DNA from: Bacteroidota bacterium
Lineage (GTDB): Bacteria > Bacteroidota > Ignavibacteria > OLB7
Direction: 5' to 3'
NCBI GenBank assembly: GCA_018266795.1
Contig: JAFDZV010000009.1
Location: 62,001 to 126,000, forward strand
DNA length: 64,000 bases
Part shown: positions 37,961 through 46,547 of the stretch, one piece after another
Layout of the letters: the number at the start of each line of letters is the position of its first letter
Numbering within the stretch: position 1 is the first letter of the stretch
Position numbers and translations under genes: made by a program
Notes under the pieces: model-generated
What the model was told of the DNA's origin: nothing
What the model saw: the letters and a program-made list of their open reading frames with translations, nothing else
Databases searched by the model: none

Positions 37961-40900
37961 ATGAGAGCCACACAGGATGAACAGATGCCGGCATCGGCAG
38001 CGCCGCAACATTCCACGACACAGAAGTCTCCGCGCGGCAAGGCAACGCCGTCATCGGCATCCGGCAACGGGGCTCTCCCGGCCGAAGGCACGGCCCCTCC
38101 TGCTGCCGGCAACGGGAGCGGTTGGCGCGGCAGTGCATCACCGCAGAGTGTCAGCGGAGCGCCGACGCTCCGCTCCATCGTGCAGCCGAAGCTGGTGTTC
38201 GGCTCCCCGGGCGATCGATTCGAACAGGAGGCCGATGCAATTGCAGAGCGCGTCACCGCGGACGGCAACACCGCGATGACGGCCCCGACGCCGGCACAAC
38301 CGACACCGGTACAACCGGCGAGCAACGCAATGGCACAGGCGAAGTGCGCGGAGTGTGAGAAGAAGGAGGATGACGAGAAGAAGCATCTCCAGCGCAAGGA
38401 GATCGGCTCCGCAACGGCTGCCGGAAGCGCAGCCGCAGGAGCGGACCCGGGAGGCATCGAAAACCGTCTCGGGCGCGGCGGCGCAACGCTTCCCGGGCCC
38501 TCGCGCAGCTTCTACGAGAACCGCATGGGCGCGGACTTCTCGCAGGTCAGAATTCACAACGACACAGAGTCCGCCGCCATGAACCGCTCGCTCGGCGCGC
38601 GAGCGTTCACGCACGGGAGCCATATCTACTTCAACCGAGGCGAGTATGCTCCTGCTTCGCACGAGGGGAAGAAGCTGATCGCGCACGAGCTGGCGCACAC
38701 GATGCAGCAGGGGGCGGCGGGAAGTTTGCGAATGAAAAGAGAGGATGATGACGGCAAACACACGAAGCCGGTTGGCCGTCCGTACAAGGTTCGGATCACG
38801 AAACCCCTGAAACAGGCGGAGCTGGCGGATGAACTGATGCGCCAGTATCCGGAGGTCGGGAAATTCACATGGAGGTATTTCGCCCCCGTAACTGCCGCGC
38901 AGGTACGGCAGGGCTATTGCTGGATCTGGGTAACAGACGAATCGATCGCATCGTTCACCCCGGACGAGGAAAAGAAGATCGGAGAGCGTGAGAAGAAGCT
39001 GTCGAAGAGTGGACGGAAAGCCATCGACGACGAGGCATACGAACGCTTCTGGAAGAAGACCGGCTACCGCAGGGGGCATCGTCTCGGGAATGCCGGCGAC
39101 GATGCCACCATGGCGAAGTATCTGGAAGGAATCCGGAAGGATGTCCTTCGCGAGCGCGTGAAGATCGATGCGCTTCCGCCGCTGGTGCGCGCAGTCATCA
39201 TGGACGATCACAGGGCAGCAACGCTGGACCCGCGGGACTACGAAAAGGTGCTGAGCATCGCCAAACAACTTTCCACTCTTTCGCCGGAGGAGCTTGCCGA
39301 GTACAAGAGCCGCACAACCGTCGAGACCACGGACGTCGGCGAGATGGAGAAGTCCGTACAGGCATTTCTCACCGAGCGCCGACAGCGCCAGGCCGATGAA
39401 GCGGAGCGGCGCAAGGCAGGTACCAGGCTGTACGGACTGGAGACGCTCTACAAGCTTTACAAGGAGTTCGTACCGTATCGATACGAATACGCCAACGATG
39501 CCGCGAAGCACGGGGCGCAGAAGGGAGTCCGGGATACACGCGGTACATGGATCCTCGAGAAGGGGGACGCATTCGAAGATGCGCTTCATGCTGCCGGCTT
39601 CTCAGACATCGATGAGTTCAAGACAACGGTCGACAACTACGAGAAGGCATTCCGCAACGAGGCCGTGGCACTGACATACGAAGTCCTGGACCAGTACAGG
39701 CACTCGTTGCAGCATGAACGAGAACGCTATTCGAACCCGGAGAAGCTGCAGGAACTGATGCAGGCCGTTACCGGAACCGGAGCGCGTGACAAGTATTCGC
39801 CCTTCGGCACTTCCGCCGCATCGCACCCCACGGAGAAACATGCAGGGAACGTTCCTCCGGGGAGATCGATGCAGACGCCGCATACCCAGGATGTTCTTGC
39901 CCCCGATCCGAAGGTCACGACCAGAGCCATGTTCAATCTGGCCGAGAGCGACGTCAAGGCACTGTCATACAAATACCCTATCCTCGGCGATCGTGATTTT
40001 CCGAGGGCATCACTCGCAATGGCCACTGAACCCGACGCAGCGCGGAAGGTTATCGACGACTACGTTGCCGGCCGTATTCAATCGATCGAGAACACGAGGT
40101 CCGATATCGAAGGTGACAACGAAAAAGTCTACCTGCTGGATGCCCTGATCAAACTTGCTGAGAAGCGGCAGGGCATCGCAAGCGGGACAGTCCTGGCAGC
40201 GATCGTTGATGATGAGATCAGCGTTGCCAAGACAAAGAAATTCATCAAGGATCTGTTTCTCGGCATCATCGCGATAGCAGTCAGCCTTGCCGGACCGATC
40301 GGCCAGATTGTAGCGTTCGGCATCAGCGCATACATGGCGGCGGATCAATACCAGAACTATCTCTCCGACTCGGACGCGCATGCCGTGGGTTTGCTCACCG
40401 AGAATCCGAATGTGGCGTGGGTTGTTATCGCCGTGGTAGGGGCCGGGATAGATCTGGTCTTCCTGGCGAAGTCCGCCAAGGTGCTCGAGCCGGTGGTGGA
40501 AGCGTTCGAGGTGGGCGATGAAGCAGGCAACCTCACACAGCTGGAGTCGAAATTGAACGAGCTGACGGAGGTTGACAAAGAGGTCCGAACCGCGATCATA
40601 CGGGCCGCGACGGCGCGGCTCGAGCGTCAGGCGGCGTGGAAGGCAGTTGGAGCCCGAAGCGGCAACCTGTTCGCCGATCTCACGGGTGGAATAGGAGAGA
40701 CTGTCAGACGACTGGTGCCGGCGGTCTACTATACAATGAAAAGTGGGGTGCGCGAGTTTCAGGTGTTTCTCAAGACAAAGGAGGCGCTTGAACTTATAGG
40801 TGATGTAGCCAAATTGACAGGCAGGGAACTGAATGAGCTGAAGGAGGCATATCTTCAGACGGTGGAGGACGTAACGGGGATCGTTGCCCACGGCAAGACG

Positions 40901-41470
40901 CTGGGAATAACGGATGAGGAGATCGAGGGATTTGTGCGCATACGAATGGCGTCGGCGGACAAGACTCTTGATGATGTGAAAGCCGAAATGAGTCTTCGGC
41001 ACGGTGATTCCGGATCGCATGGAGACGCAGACATCGAGCAAACAGGCAAGTCCCACGGTGATCAGGAACGGAATCAGTCCGATGATCGCCCCCGCATACC
41101 CGAAAGTTCGGGCGGCAACAAACAATGGGTCCGTGGTGCCGGCATCATAAAGGGAATGGAAGTTGACCCATCAAAAGTTTTTGTATTCCGTGGCGGCCCT
41201 ACCATCAGCATAGAAGTGCGCCACGTTAGAATTCAAAATGGATTGGTTCAGACTACACATGGCGCATCGCTTTGGTCGATACCCGAGAAGGTGGAGAACT
41301 TCGGAGGATCGTTCGAGGTCGAAAGTCTACCGGATGAATTGAAGATAATTCAACGAGGAGACAACCTCGAGCACTTCGAGATCGTACCACGAGAGCCAAT
41401 GGTGTTTGAGAAGTATCAGAAGTTGTTGAACGAAGTAAAACTCAAACCTTATGCAAAGGATGCTCGATGA
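37961..41470 (+). CDS. DUF4157 polymorphic toxin with AT-rich C-terminal module
   Basis: The 1169-residue protein starts at ATG 37961. It has a Ser/Pro-rich leader, VQPKLVFGSPGDRFEQEADAIAERV at about 75-98, a CAEC motif, and DUF4157 at about 160-250 with H-E-L-A-H at 242-246. A helical middle follows, then a hydrophobic pair (IIAIAVSLAGPIGQIVAFGI, VAWVVIAVVGAGIDLVFL) near 765-845. The last 110 residues have V-F-V-F-R-G-G, THGASLWSI and EHFEIVPREP, which recalls Tse2-like ADP-ribosyltransferase toxins; this is tentative. GC content falls to about 45% here. The next gene overlaps the stop by 4 bases, as immunity genes do. Confidence 0.8.
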   Translation: MRATQDEQMPASAAPQHSTTQKSPRGKATPSSASGNGALPAEGTAPPAAGNGSGWRGSASPQSVSGAPTLRSIVQPKLVFGSPGDRFEQEADAIAERVTADGNTAMTAPTPAQPTPVQPASNAMAQAKCAECEKKEDDEKKHLQRKEIGSATAAGSAAAGADPGGIENRLGRGGATLPGPSRSFYENRMGADFSQVRIHNDTESAAMNRSLGARAFTHGSHIYFNRGEYAPASHEGKKLIAHELAHTMQQGAAGSLRMKREDDDGKHTKPVGRPYKVRITKPLKQAELADELMRQYPEVGKFTWRYFAPVTAAQVRQGYCWIWVTDESIASFTPDEEKKIGEREKKLSKSGRKAIDDEAYERFWKKTGYRRGHRLGNAGDDATMAKYLEGIRKDVLRERVKIDALPPLVRAVIMDDHRAATLDPRDYEKVLSIAKQLSTLSPEELAEYKSRTTVETTDVGEMEKSVQAFLTERRQRQADEAERRKAGTRLYGLETLYKLYKEFVPYRYEYANDAAKHGAQKGVRDTRGTWILEKGDAFEDALHAAGFSDIDEFKTTVDNYEKAFRNEAVALTYEVLDQYRHSLQHERERYSNPEKLQELMQAVTGTGARDKYSPFGTSAASHPTEKHAGNVPPGRSMQTPHTQDVLAPDPKVTTRAMFNLAESDVKALSYKYPILGDRDFPRASLAMATEPDAARKVIDDYVAGRIQSIENTRSDIEGDNEKVYLLDALIKLAEKRQGIASGTVLAAIVDDEISVAKTKKFIKDLFLGIIAIAVSLAGPIGQIVAFGISAYMAADQYQNYLSDSDAHAVGLLTENPNVAWVVIAVVGAGIDLVFLAKSAKVLEPVVEAFEVGDEAGNLTQLESKLNELTEVDKEVRTAIIRAATARLERQAAWKAVGARSGNLFADLTGGIGETVRRLVPAVYYTMKSGVREFQVFLKTKEALELIGDVAKLTGRELNELKEAYLQTVEDVTGIVAHGKTLGITDEEIEGFVRIRMASADKTLDDVKAEMSLRHGDSGSHGDADIEQTGKSHGDQERNQSDDRPRIPESSGGNKQWVRGAGIIKGMEVDPSKVFVFRGGPTISIEVRHVRIQNGLVQTTHGASLWSIPEKVENFGGSFEVESLPDELKIIQRGDNLEHFEIVPREPMVFEKYQKLLNEVKLKPYAKDAR

Positions 41471-41754
41471 AGAACGTAAAACTGTCGATGGACTTTGATT
41501 TCGACGAACGTGAAGCGCTCGAAACCGAAGCACGTGGCTACCTTGGAGCGGCATACGCAGAATGCGAAGACGGCAGGCGGTTCTCATTGTGCTTCTACTC
41601 TCCTGGACGGCTTGCGCAGGATGTCGAGGAATCAGCCATGCATGGCCGCCCGTTCATCGCCGAACAGCGCATGATTGTTCTGACGGAGGTCACTCTGGAA
41701 AACATGAAAGCAGCCGTGGAGCAGCTTGCAGGGGAAGGATTTTTCGGTACGTAG
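41467..41754 (+). CDS. Putative immunity protein for the DUF4157 toxin
   Basis: The 95-residue product starts at ATG 41467, in the ATGA overlap with the toxin stop. It is small, acidic and soluble, with strands NVKLSMDFDF, FSLCFYSPGRL and QRMIVLTEVTLENMKAAVEQL. It matches no family that I know. Toxin-immunity pairs usually have this order and coupling. If so, it binds and blocks the C-terminal toxin domain. The assignment rests on position, not on sequence. Confidence 0.6.
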   Translation: MKNVKLSMDFDFDEREALETEARGYLGAAYAECEDGRRFSLCFYSPGRLAQDVEESAMHGRPFIAEQRMIVLTEVTLENMKAAVEQLAGEGFFGT

Positions 41755-41765
41755 ATCGGACGTAA

Positions 41766-42221
41766 TCGAACGCGCCACCGCGTCCGCAAGGCAGGATCCG
41801 GAACCCCTCCGCCGATGAGCTCATCGGCCGCACCGGTGTTCGCCTGCTGGCGGTGCCGGGCGCTGGGGCAGGTTCTGCTGCACGACTGTATCTGCTTGCC
41901 GATCAACAATGAGATCGGTTCTTCACCGACGCCGGTGTGCTCGTTCTCGATGAGCTCACCGGTCCCGATCCCGAAGACGATCTGGAGCAGGGCCAGGAAT
42001 ATCCAGGCCTGGCATCCGTGCTCGTGTGCACGGGGGAGTCCATTGCAGAGTTCTGCATTCACGACTGCGTGCTCCGCTTCAGATGTGCGCGGGGAAGCAC
42101 ACTCGTGCTCCACAATCGGGAGGATGGTACACTGCTTCCTGTAGAGCGATTCACGGCGCACATTACCATTATCGGAAAGCAGACGCCGCTGATCCGCGAA
42201 CTGACTGGCGAGATGCGGTAG
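41766..42221 (+). pseudogene. Decayed ORF after the immunity gene
   Basis: One frame reads on through this stretch but has an in-frame TGA at 41910 and no good ATG at its start. Translation on both sides looks protein-like (DELIGRTGVRLLAVPG before; DDLEQGQEYPGLASVLV and FTAHITIIGKQTPLIREL after). A GTG at 41937 could still start a 94-residue product. It may be a broken second immunity gene or a remnant of an older toxin tip. Confidence is low. Confidence 0.35.
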
Positions 42222-42281
42222 CCCCTCCGGGCGGACATCCGCCCCTTCACGTTATCAACGATCAGCCCGATCACATCATCC

Positions 42282-42815
42282 ATGAGGCAGACGCGGCAAA
42301 CCATCCGGCGCATTCTCGGCTACGTCGCCATCACATGCCTTGGCATTGCGCTTGTACTGATCGGATTCGTGCTGCTCGTGATCAGTCCCCGCATCGATCC
42401 CACCGCATTCCGGATCGCCGGCAGTTCCTTCGCCGCGCGCTACATACAGGAAGGGGGCGGCATGCGGATCGACATCTTGGATGCCGCTTCCGGACGCGTG
42501 CTCTACACACTCAGCGGCAGCACCGATCTTCTCTGCGACACCCCCTCCCTTCTGCTTGCCGATGCCGACGGCGATGGCCAGGCCGACCTCTTCTTTCGCG
42601 AGTGCACCGGCCAGGGCCTGTTGCGCTACCGTCCAGCAACGCACGACTTCATCTTCCAACGTCTCGAAGAGGGGAACCCCGCTCTGCTGCTGCCGAATGG
42701 TTCGCTGGCGTTTACCATCGGGCTCCGCGGCAGCGAACGCCCGATCGCGATCGCCGTCTGCACGGCGCTCGCCGCCGTGCTGCTCGGCATCGCGAGACTC
42801 TTCGTCCGGCGCTGA
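42282..42815 (+). CDS. Membrane protein with FG-GAP-like motif
   Basis: The 177-residue product starts at ATG 42282. Two hydrophobic helices flank a soluble domain: an N-terminal one (ILGYVAITCLGIALVLIGFV) and a C-terminal one (IAIAVCTALAAVLLGIARLF). The middle contains LLLADADGDGQADLFFREC, a calcium-binding FG-GAP/VCBS-type loop. It is probably an inner-membrane protein with its domain facing the periplasm. The function is unknown. It sits between the toxin block and ileS. Confidence 0.7.
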   Translation: MRQTRQTIRRILGYVAITCLGIALVLIGFVLLVISPRIDPTAFRIAGSSFAARYIQEGGGMRIDILDAASGRVLYTLSGSTDLLCDTPSLLLADADGDGQADLFFRECTGQGLLRYRPATHDFIFQRLEEGNPALLLPNGSLAFTIGLRGSERPIAIAVCTALAAVLLGIARLFVRR

Positions 42816-42996
42816 GGCACGGGCTGCAACGGCCGTCGAATACCAGCCGCACTCTCTCCTCCACGCATGCCCGCATGTTCCGATTCCACACCCCCTGCGG
42901 CCGACCCGGAGCGGTGCATGTTAGGAGCGCTTACAATTGAACGTTGCCTATCTCGCTCCCATTGTGTAGACTTCACCCCTTTACTCAGGCAGCGTG

Positions 42997-45900
42997 ATGA
43001 CAATGTACCCGCAACTCCCGTCCGAGCTCGACTACAGCGCACTCGAGAAAGAAATCCTCGCCTTCTGGCAGGAGCACGGCATCTTCCAGCGCTCCATCGA
43101 ATCGCGTCCGGCCGACCGGCCATGGATCTTCAACGAGGGCCCGCCCACGGTGAACGGCGTGCCCGGCATTCACCATGTTCTGGGCCGGGCCATCAAGGAT
43201 GCCTTCTGCCGCTACAAGACGATGCGTGGCTATCGCGTGCATCGCAAGGGGGGATGGGATACGCATGGCCTGCCGGTGGAGATCAACCTGGAGAAGCAGC
43301 TCGGGCTGAAGGAGAAGGGAGAAATCGAAACGAAGATCGGCGTCGCCAACTTTAACCGGATGGCGCGCGAGTTCGTTTACGAGCATATCAACAAGCAGGG
43401 TGGATGGCGTGACCTGACCGAGCGCATGGGATACTGGCTCGATCTGGACAATCCCTACATCACCTGCACGAACGAGTATATCGAGTCCGTATGGTGGGCG
43501 CTCTCCGAGTTCTTCGCCAAGGGACTGATCTATCGCGGCTTCAAGATCGTTCCGCAGTGCCCGCATTGCGAAACGCCTCTCTCCTCGCACGAGCTCGCGC
43601 TCGGCTACATGGACGTGCGCGATCCCTCCCTCTTCATCAAGGTGCGCCTGCAGGCAGGCCAGAGCACGCATGGCGGCACGGCGCTTCCGGAGGAGACGTA
43701 CTTCCTGGTCTGGACAACCACACCATGGACGTTGATCTCGAACGTGGCGCTCGCCGTTGGCGATGGGATCGACTACGTGCTCGTCAACGATCCCGCAAGC
43801 GGACAGCACTACATCCTTGCCGATGCGCGCCGCGAGGCACTGAACCCGGACGGCACATGGACGGTGGTGAGGACGTTCAAGGGAGCGGACCTTGCCGGGC
43901 TGCACTACGAACGCCTGTTCGACTATGTGCCGGTGGACGTGGATGCGTTCTACGTGGTCACGGGCAACTTCGTCTCCACGGACGACGGCACCGGCATCGT
44001 GCATATCGCGCCGGCCTTCGGCCAGGATGACTACGAGGTATCGCGCCGTTACGGCCTGCCGGTGATGCAGCCGGTGACTCCCGGCGGGCGCTTCACCGAT
44101 ATCATCACGGACTTCGCCCACCGTCCGGTGAAGACGATTCGCTTCGAGGATCGCACCGAGGAGGGCGTGGACAAGGAGATCGTGATCCGGCTGAAAGAGC
44201 GCGGACTGGTGCTGAAGTCATCGAACGACTATCTCCACAGCTACCCGCACTGCTGGCGATGCGACAACCCGCTGATCTATTACGCTCGCGACTCGTGGTA
44301 CATCCGCACCACGGAGTATGCGAAGGATATGATCTCGCGCAACAGTGAGATCAACTGGCAGCCGCCGGAGATCGGCGCCGGCCGTTTCGGCAACTGGCTG
44401 GAGGAGAACAAGGACTGGTCGCTCTCGCGCGACCGCTACTGGGGCACGCCGCTTCCGATCTGGATGAACGAGGACGATCCAACGGACATGTTCGCCGTGG
44501 GCTCGATCGCGAAACTGATGGAAGGCGAGTACGTGAACGAATCCGGGGAGATCGTTCCCATGGAGAGCGTGCGCGATGCGGTGGACCTGCACAAGCCGTT
44601 CGTCGACAACGTGATCTTCCGTCGCGACGGGAAGACGTACCGCCGCACGTCGGAGCTGATCGACGTCTGGTTCGATTCCGGGGCGATGCCCTTTGCGCAA
44701 TGGCACTATCCGTTCGAGAACCGCGAGCTGTTCGGCCAGCGCTTCCCGGCGGACTTCATCGGTGAGGGTGTGGACCAGACCCGCGGGTGGTTCTATACGC
44801 TGCATGCGATCGCAACGCCGCTGTTCAACTCGCCGGCAACCCGTACCATCCTTGTCAACGACCTGGTGCTGGATGACAAGGGGAAGAAGATGTCCAAGAA
44901 GCTGGGGAACATCGTTGCCCCATTCGAGGTGATGGAGAAGTTCGGGGCGGACGCAGTCCGTTGGTACATGATCACCAGTTCGCCGCCGTGGAAGCCGATG
45001 CTTTTCAGCGAGCACGAGATCCGGACCACGGTGATCGCGGACTTCCTGCGCGCGGTGGCGAACTGCTACAGCTTCTTCGTGCTGTATGCCAACGTGGACG
45101 GATTCTCGCATGCGGAGGAACGCATCCCCGTTCAGGAACGTCCGGAGTTCGACCGCTGGATTCTCTCCGCCCTCAATACGATGATCGCGGAGTATACGTC
45201 ACTGATGGACTCGTTCGATCCCACACGGGCAATGCGTCTTGTGAGCGAGTTCACCGTTGGGCAGCTCTCCAACTGGTACGTCCGCCGCAACCGGCGCCGC
45301 TTCTGGAAGGGGGAACAGTCCGCGGACAAGGTAGCAGGCTATCAGACGTTGTACGAATGCCTGGTTACGATCACGAAGCTGATGGCGCCGCTTGCGCCGT
45401 TCTTCTCCGAGCGCATCTTCCGCAATCTCAACGGCGTCACGCAACTGGAGAACTGGGAGTCCGTTCATCTGACGATGATTCCGGATGTGGAACAGGGGGT
45501 GATCGATGCGGAACTCGAGGGGCGGATGGATCGCGCCCAGAAGGTGGTGGCGCTTGCGCGAATGCTGCGCGAGAAGTCGCGGCTGAAGGTGCGGCAGCCG
45601 CTGCGACGCATCCTTCTTCCGGTATCGAGCGAGGCCGAACGCGATGGCTATCGTTCCGTCGAGGAGATCTTCAAGGACGAGCTGAATATCAAGAGCGTGG
45701 AATATGTCAGCGCCGAGGAGAGTTCGGATGTCGTGAAGATGAAGGCGAAGGCGAACTTCAAGGTGATCGGCCCGAAGTACGGCAAGCAGGCCAAGGAGGT
45801 CGCCGCCGCGATTGCCGCCCTTACATCGGCGGAGGTTGCGAGGATGCAACGGGATGGCAGCTTGACTCTCACTCTCTCGAATGATACGTTTGTCGCTTTG

Positions 45901-46254
45901 CCCGAGGATATCGAGGTGATTCACGAGGACATCGAGGGCTGGCTGGTGGCTTCCGAAGGGGGCGTGCTGGTGGCGCTCGATACGGAGCTGGATGATGCTC
46001 TGGTGAGCGAGGGGCTTGCGCGCGAGTTCGTCAACCGCTCCCAGGATCTCCGGAAGAAATCCGGGCTCGACGTCACCGATCGCATTCATCTGCGTTTCAC
46101 GGGAGATGACGATCTGGCCCTTGCACTGGAGGCACAGCGTGACTATGTGATGAGCGAAACGCTGGCCGTTACGTTCGAGCGCAGGGAAACCAGCGGAATG
46201 CGCGACGACGATCTGAACGGCAAGCCGGTCAGGATCGCGCTGGAGCGGGCGTAA
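42997..46254 (+). CDS. ileS: Isoleucyl-tRNA synthetase, type 2, with GXHH signature
   Basis: The 1085-residue protein starts at ATG 42997; a GTG just before it is less likely. It charges tRNA-Ile. The length and the NEGPPTVNGVPG / WDTHGLPVE / KMSKK-L-G-N blocks mark the eukaryote-like type 2 class. The HXGH nucleotide-binding signature reads GIHH (residues 57-60), the swapped GXHH form. An editing domain lies between about 180 and 400, and the C-terminal part lacks an obvious zinc-binding Cys cluster. The order ileS - DksA-like - lspA is conserved in this phylum, so this is probably the housekeeping copy. Confidence 0.95.
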   Translation: MTMYPQLPSELDYSALEKEILAFWQEHGIFQRSIESRPADRPWIFNEGPPTVNGVPGIHHVLGRAIKDAFCRYKTMRGYRVHRKGGWDTHGLPVEINLEKQLGLKEKGEIETKIGVANFNRMAREFVYEHINKQGGWRDLTERMGYWLDLDNPYITCTNEYIESVWWALSEFFAKGLIYRGFKIVPQCPHCETPLSSHELALGYMDVRDPSLFIKVRLQAGQSTHGGTALPEETYFLVWTTTPWTLISNVALAVGDGIDYVLVNDPASGQHYILADARREALNPDGTWTVVRTFKGADLAGLHYERLFDYVPVDVDAFYVVTGNFVSTDDGTGIVHIAPAFGQDDYEVSRRYGLPVMQPVTPGGRFTDIITDFAHRPVKTIRFEDRTEEGVDKEIVIRLKERGLVLKSSNDYLHSYPHCWRCDNPLIYYARDSWYIRTTEYAKDMISRNSEINWQPPEIGAGRFGNWLEENKDWSLSRDRYWGTPLPIWMNEDDPTDMFAVGSIAKLMEGEYVNESGEIVPMESVRDAVDLHKPFVDNVIFRRDGKTYRRTSELIDVWFDSGAMPFAQWHYPFENRELFGQRFPADFIGEGVDQTRGWFYTLHAIATPLFNSPATRTILVNDLVLDDKGKKMSKKLGNIVAPFEVMEKFGADAVRWYMITSSPPWKPMLFSEHEIRTTVIADFLRAVANCYSFFVLYANVDGFSHAEERIPVQERPEFDRWILSALNTMIAEYTSLMDSFDPTRAMRLVSEFTVGQLSNWYVRRNRRRFWKGEQSADKVAGYQTLYECLVTITKLMAPLAPFFSERIFRNLNGVTQLENWESVHLTMIPDVEQGVIDAELEGRMDRAQKVVALARMLREKSRLKVRQPLRRILLPVSSEAERDGYRSVEEIFKDELNIKSVEYVSAEESSDVVKMKAKANFKVIGPKYGKQAKEVAAAIAALTSAEVARMQRDGSLTLTLSNDTFVALPEDIEVIHEDIEGWLVASEGGVLVALDTELDDALVSEGLAREFVNRSQDLRKKSGLDVTDRIHLRFTGDDDLALALEAQRDYVMSETLAVTFERRETSGMRDDDLNGKPVRIALERA

Positions 46255-46547
46255 TCATTCGATCGTCACGCCCGAGAGCGGGCAGACAGGCATTGTGCTG
46301 AGTTGTCAAGATACCGTTGCCGCACGATGGGGTAGCAATGATTGCAACTGGAGATTCGTGGCCCCCAACCCCTTCTCCTGCGCAGTTGCAGCGATTGACG
46401 TGTGCGGTTTTCATATAACTCATGATCACTTCCTCTGTGGGAAATGGGCCATCTGGAGCCAGCTCTCACGCCGATGCCCGAACGTCGGCGTGAGCAGATT
46501 CTCCGCGTTCATTCACAGCGCACTGGAACCAAAGGCGACACGCAACC
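46255..46547. other. Gap between ileS and the DksA-like gene
   Basis: There is no gene. The stretch at 46385-46440 is relatively AT-rich and probably includes the promoter of the next gene. I see no terminator hairpin of note. Confidence 0.3.

Noticed and set aside
35996-38011. 671-codon minus-strand frame opposite the ATPase
   Set aside because: The plus strand has full AAA+ motifs; the minus frame is a high-GC shadow.
42026-42940. 304-codon plus-strand frame spanning the membrane-protein gene
   Set aside because: Arg/His/Pro-rich shadow; the other frame has clear helices and an FG-GAP loop.
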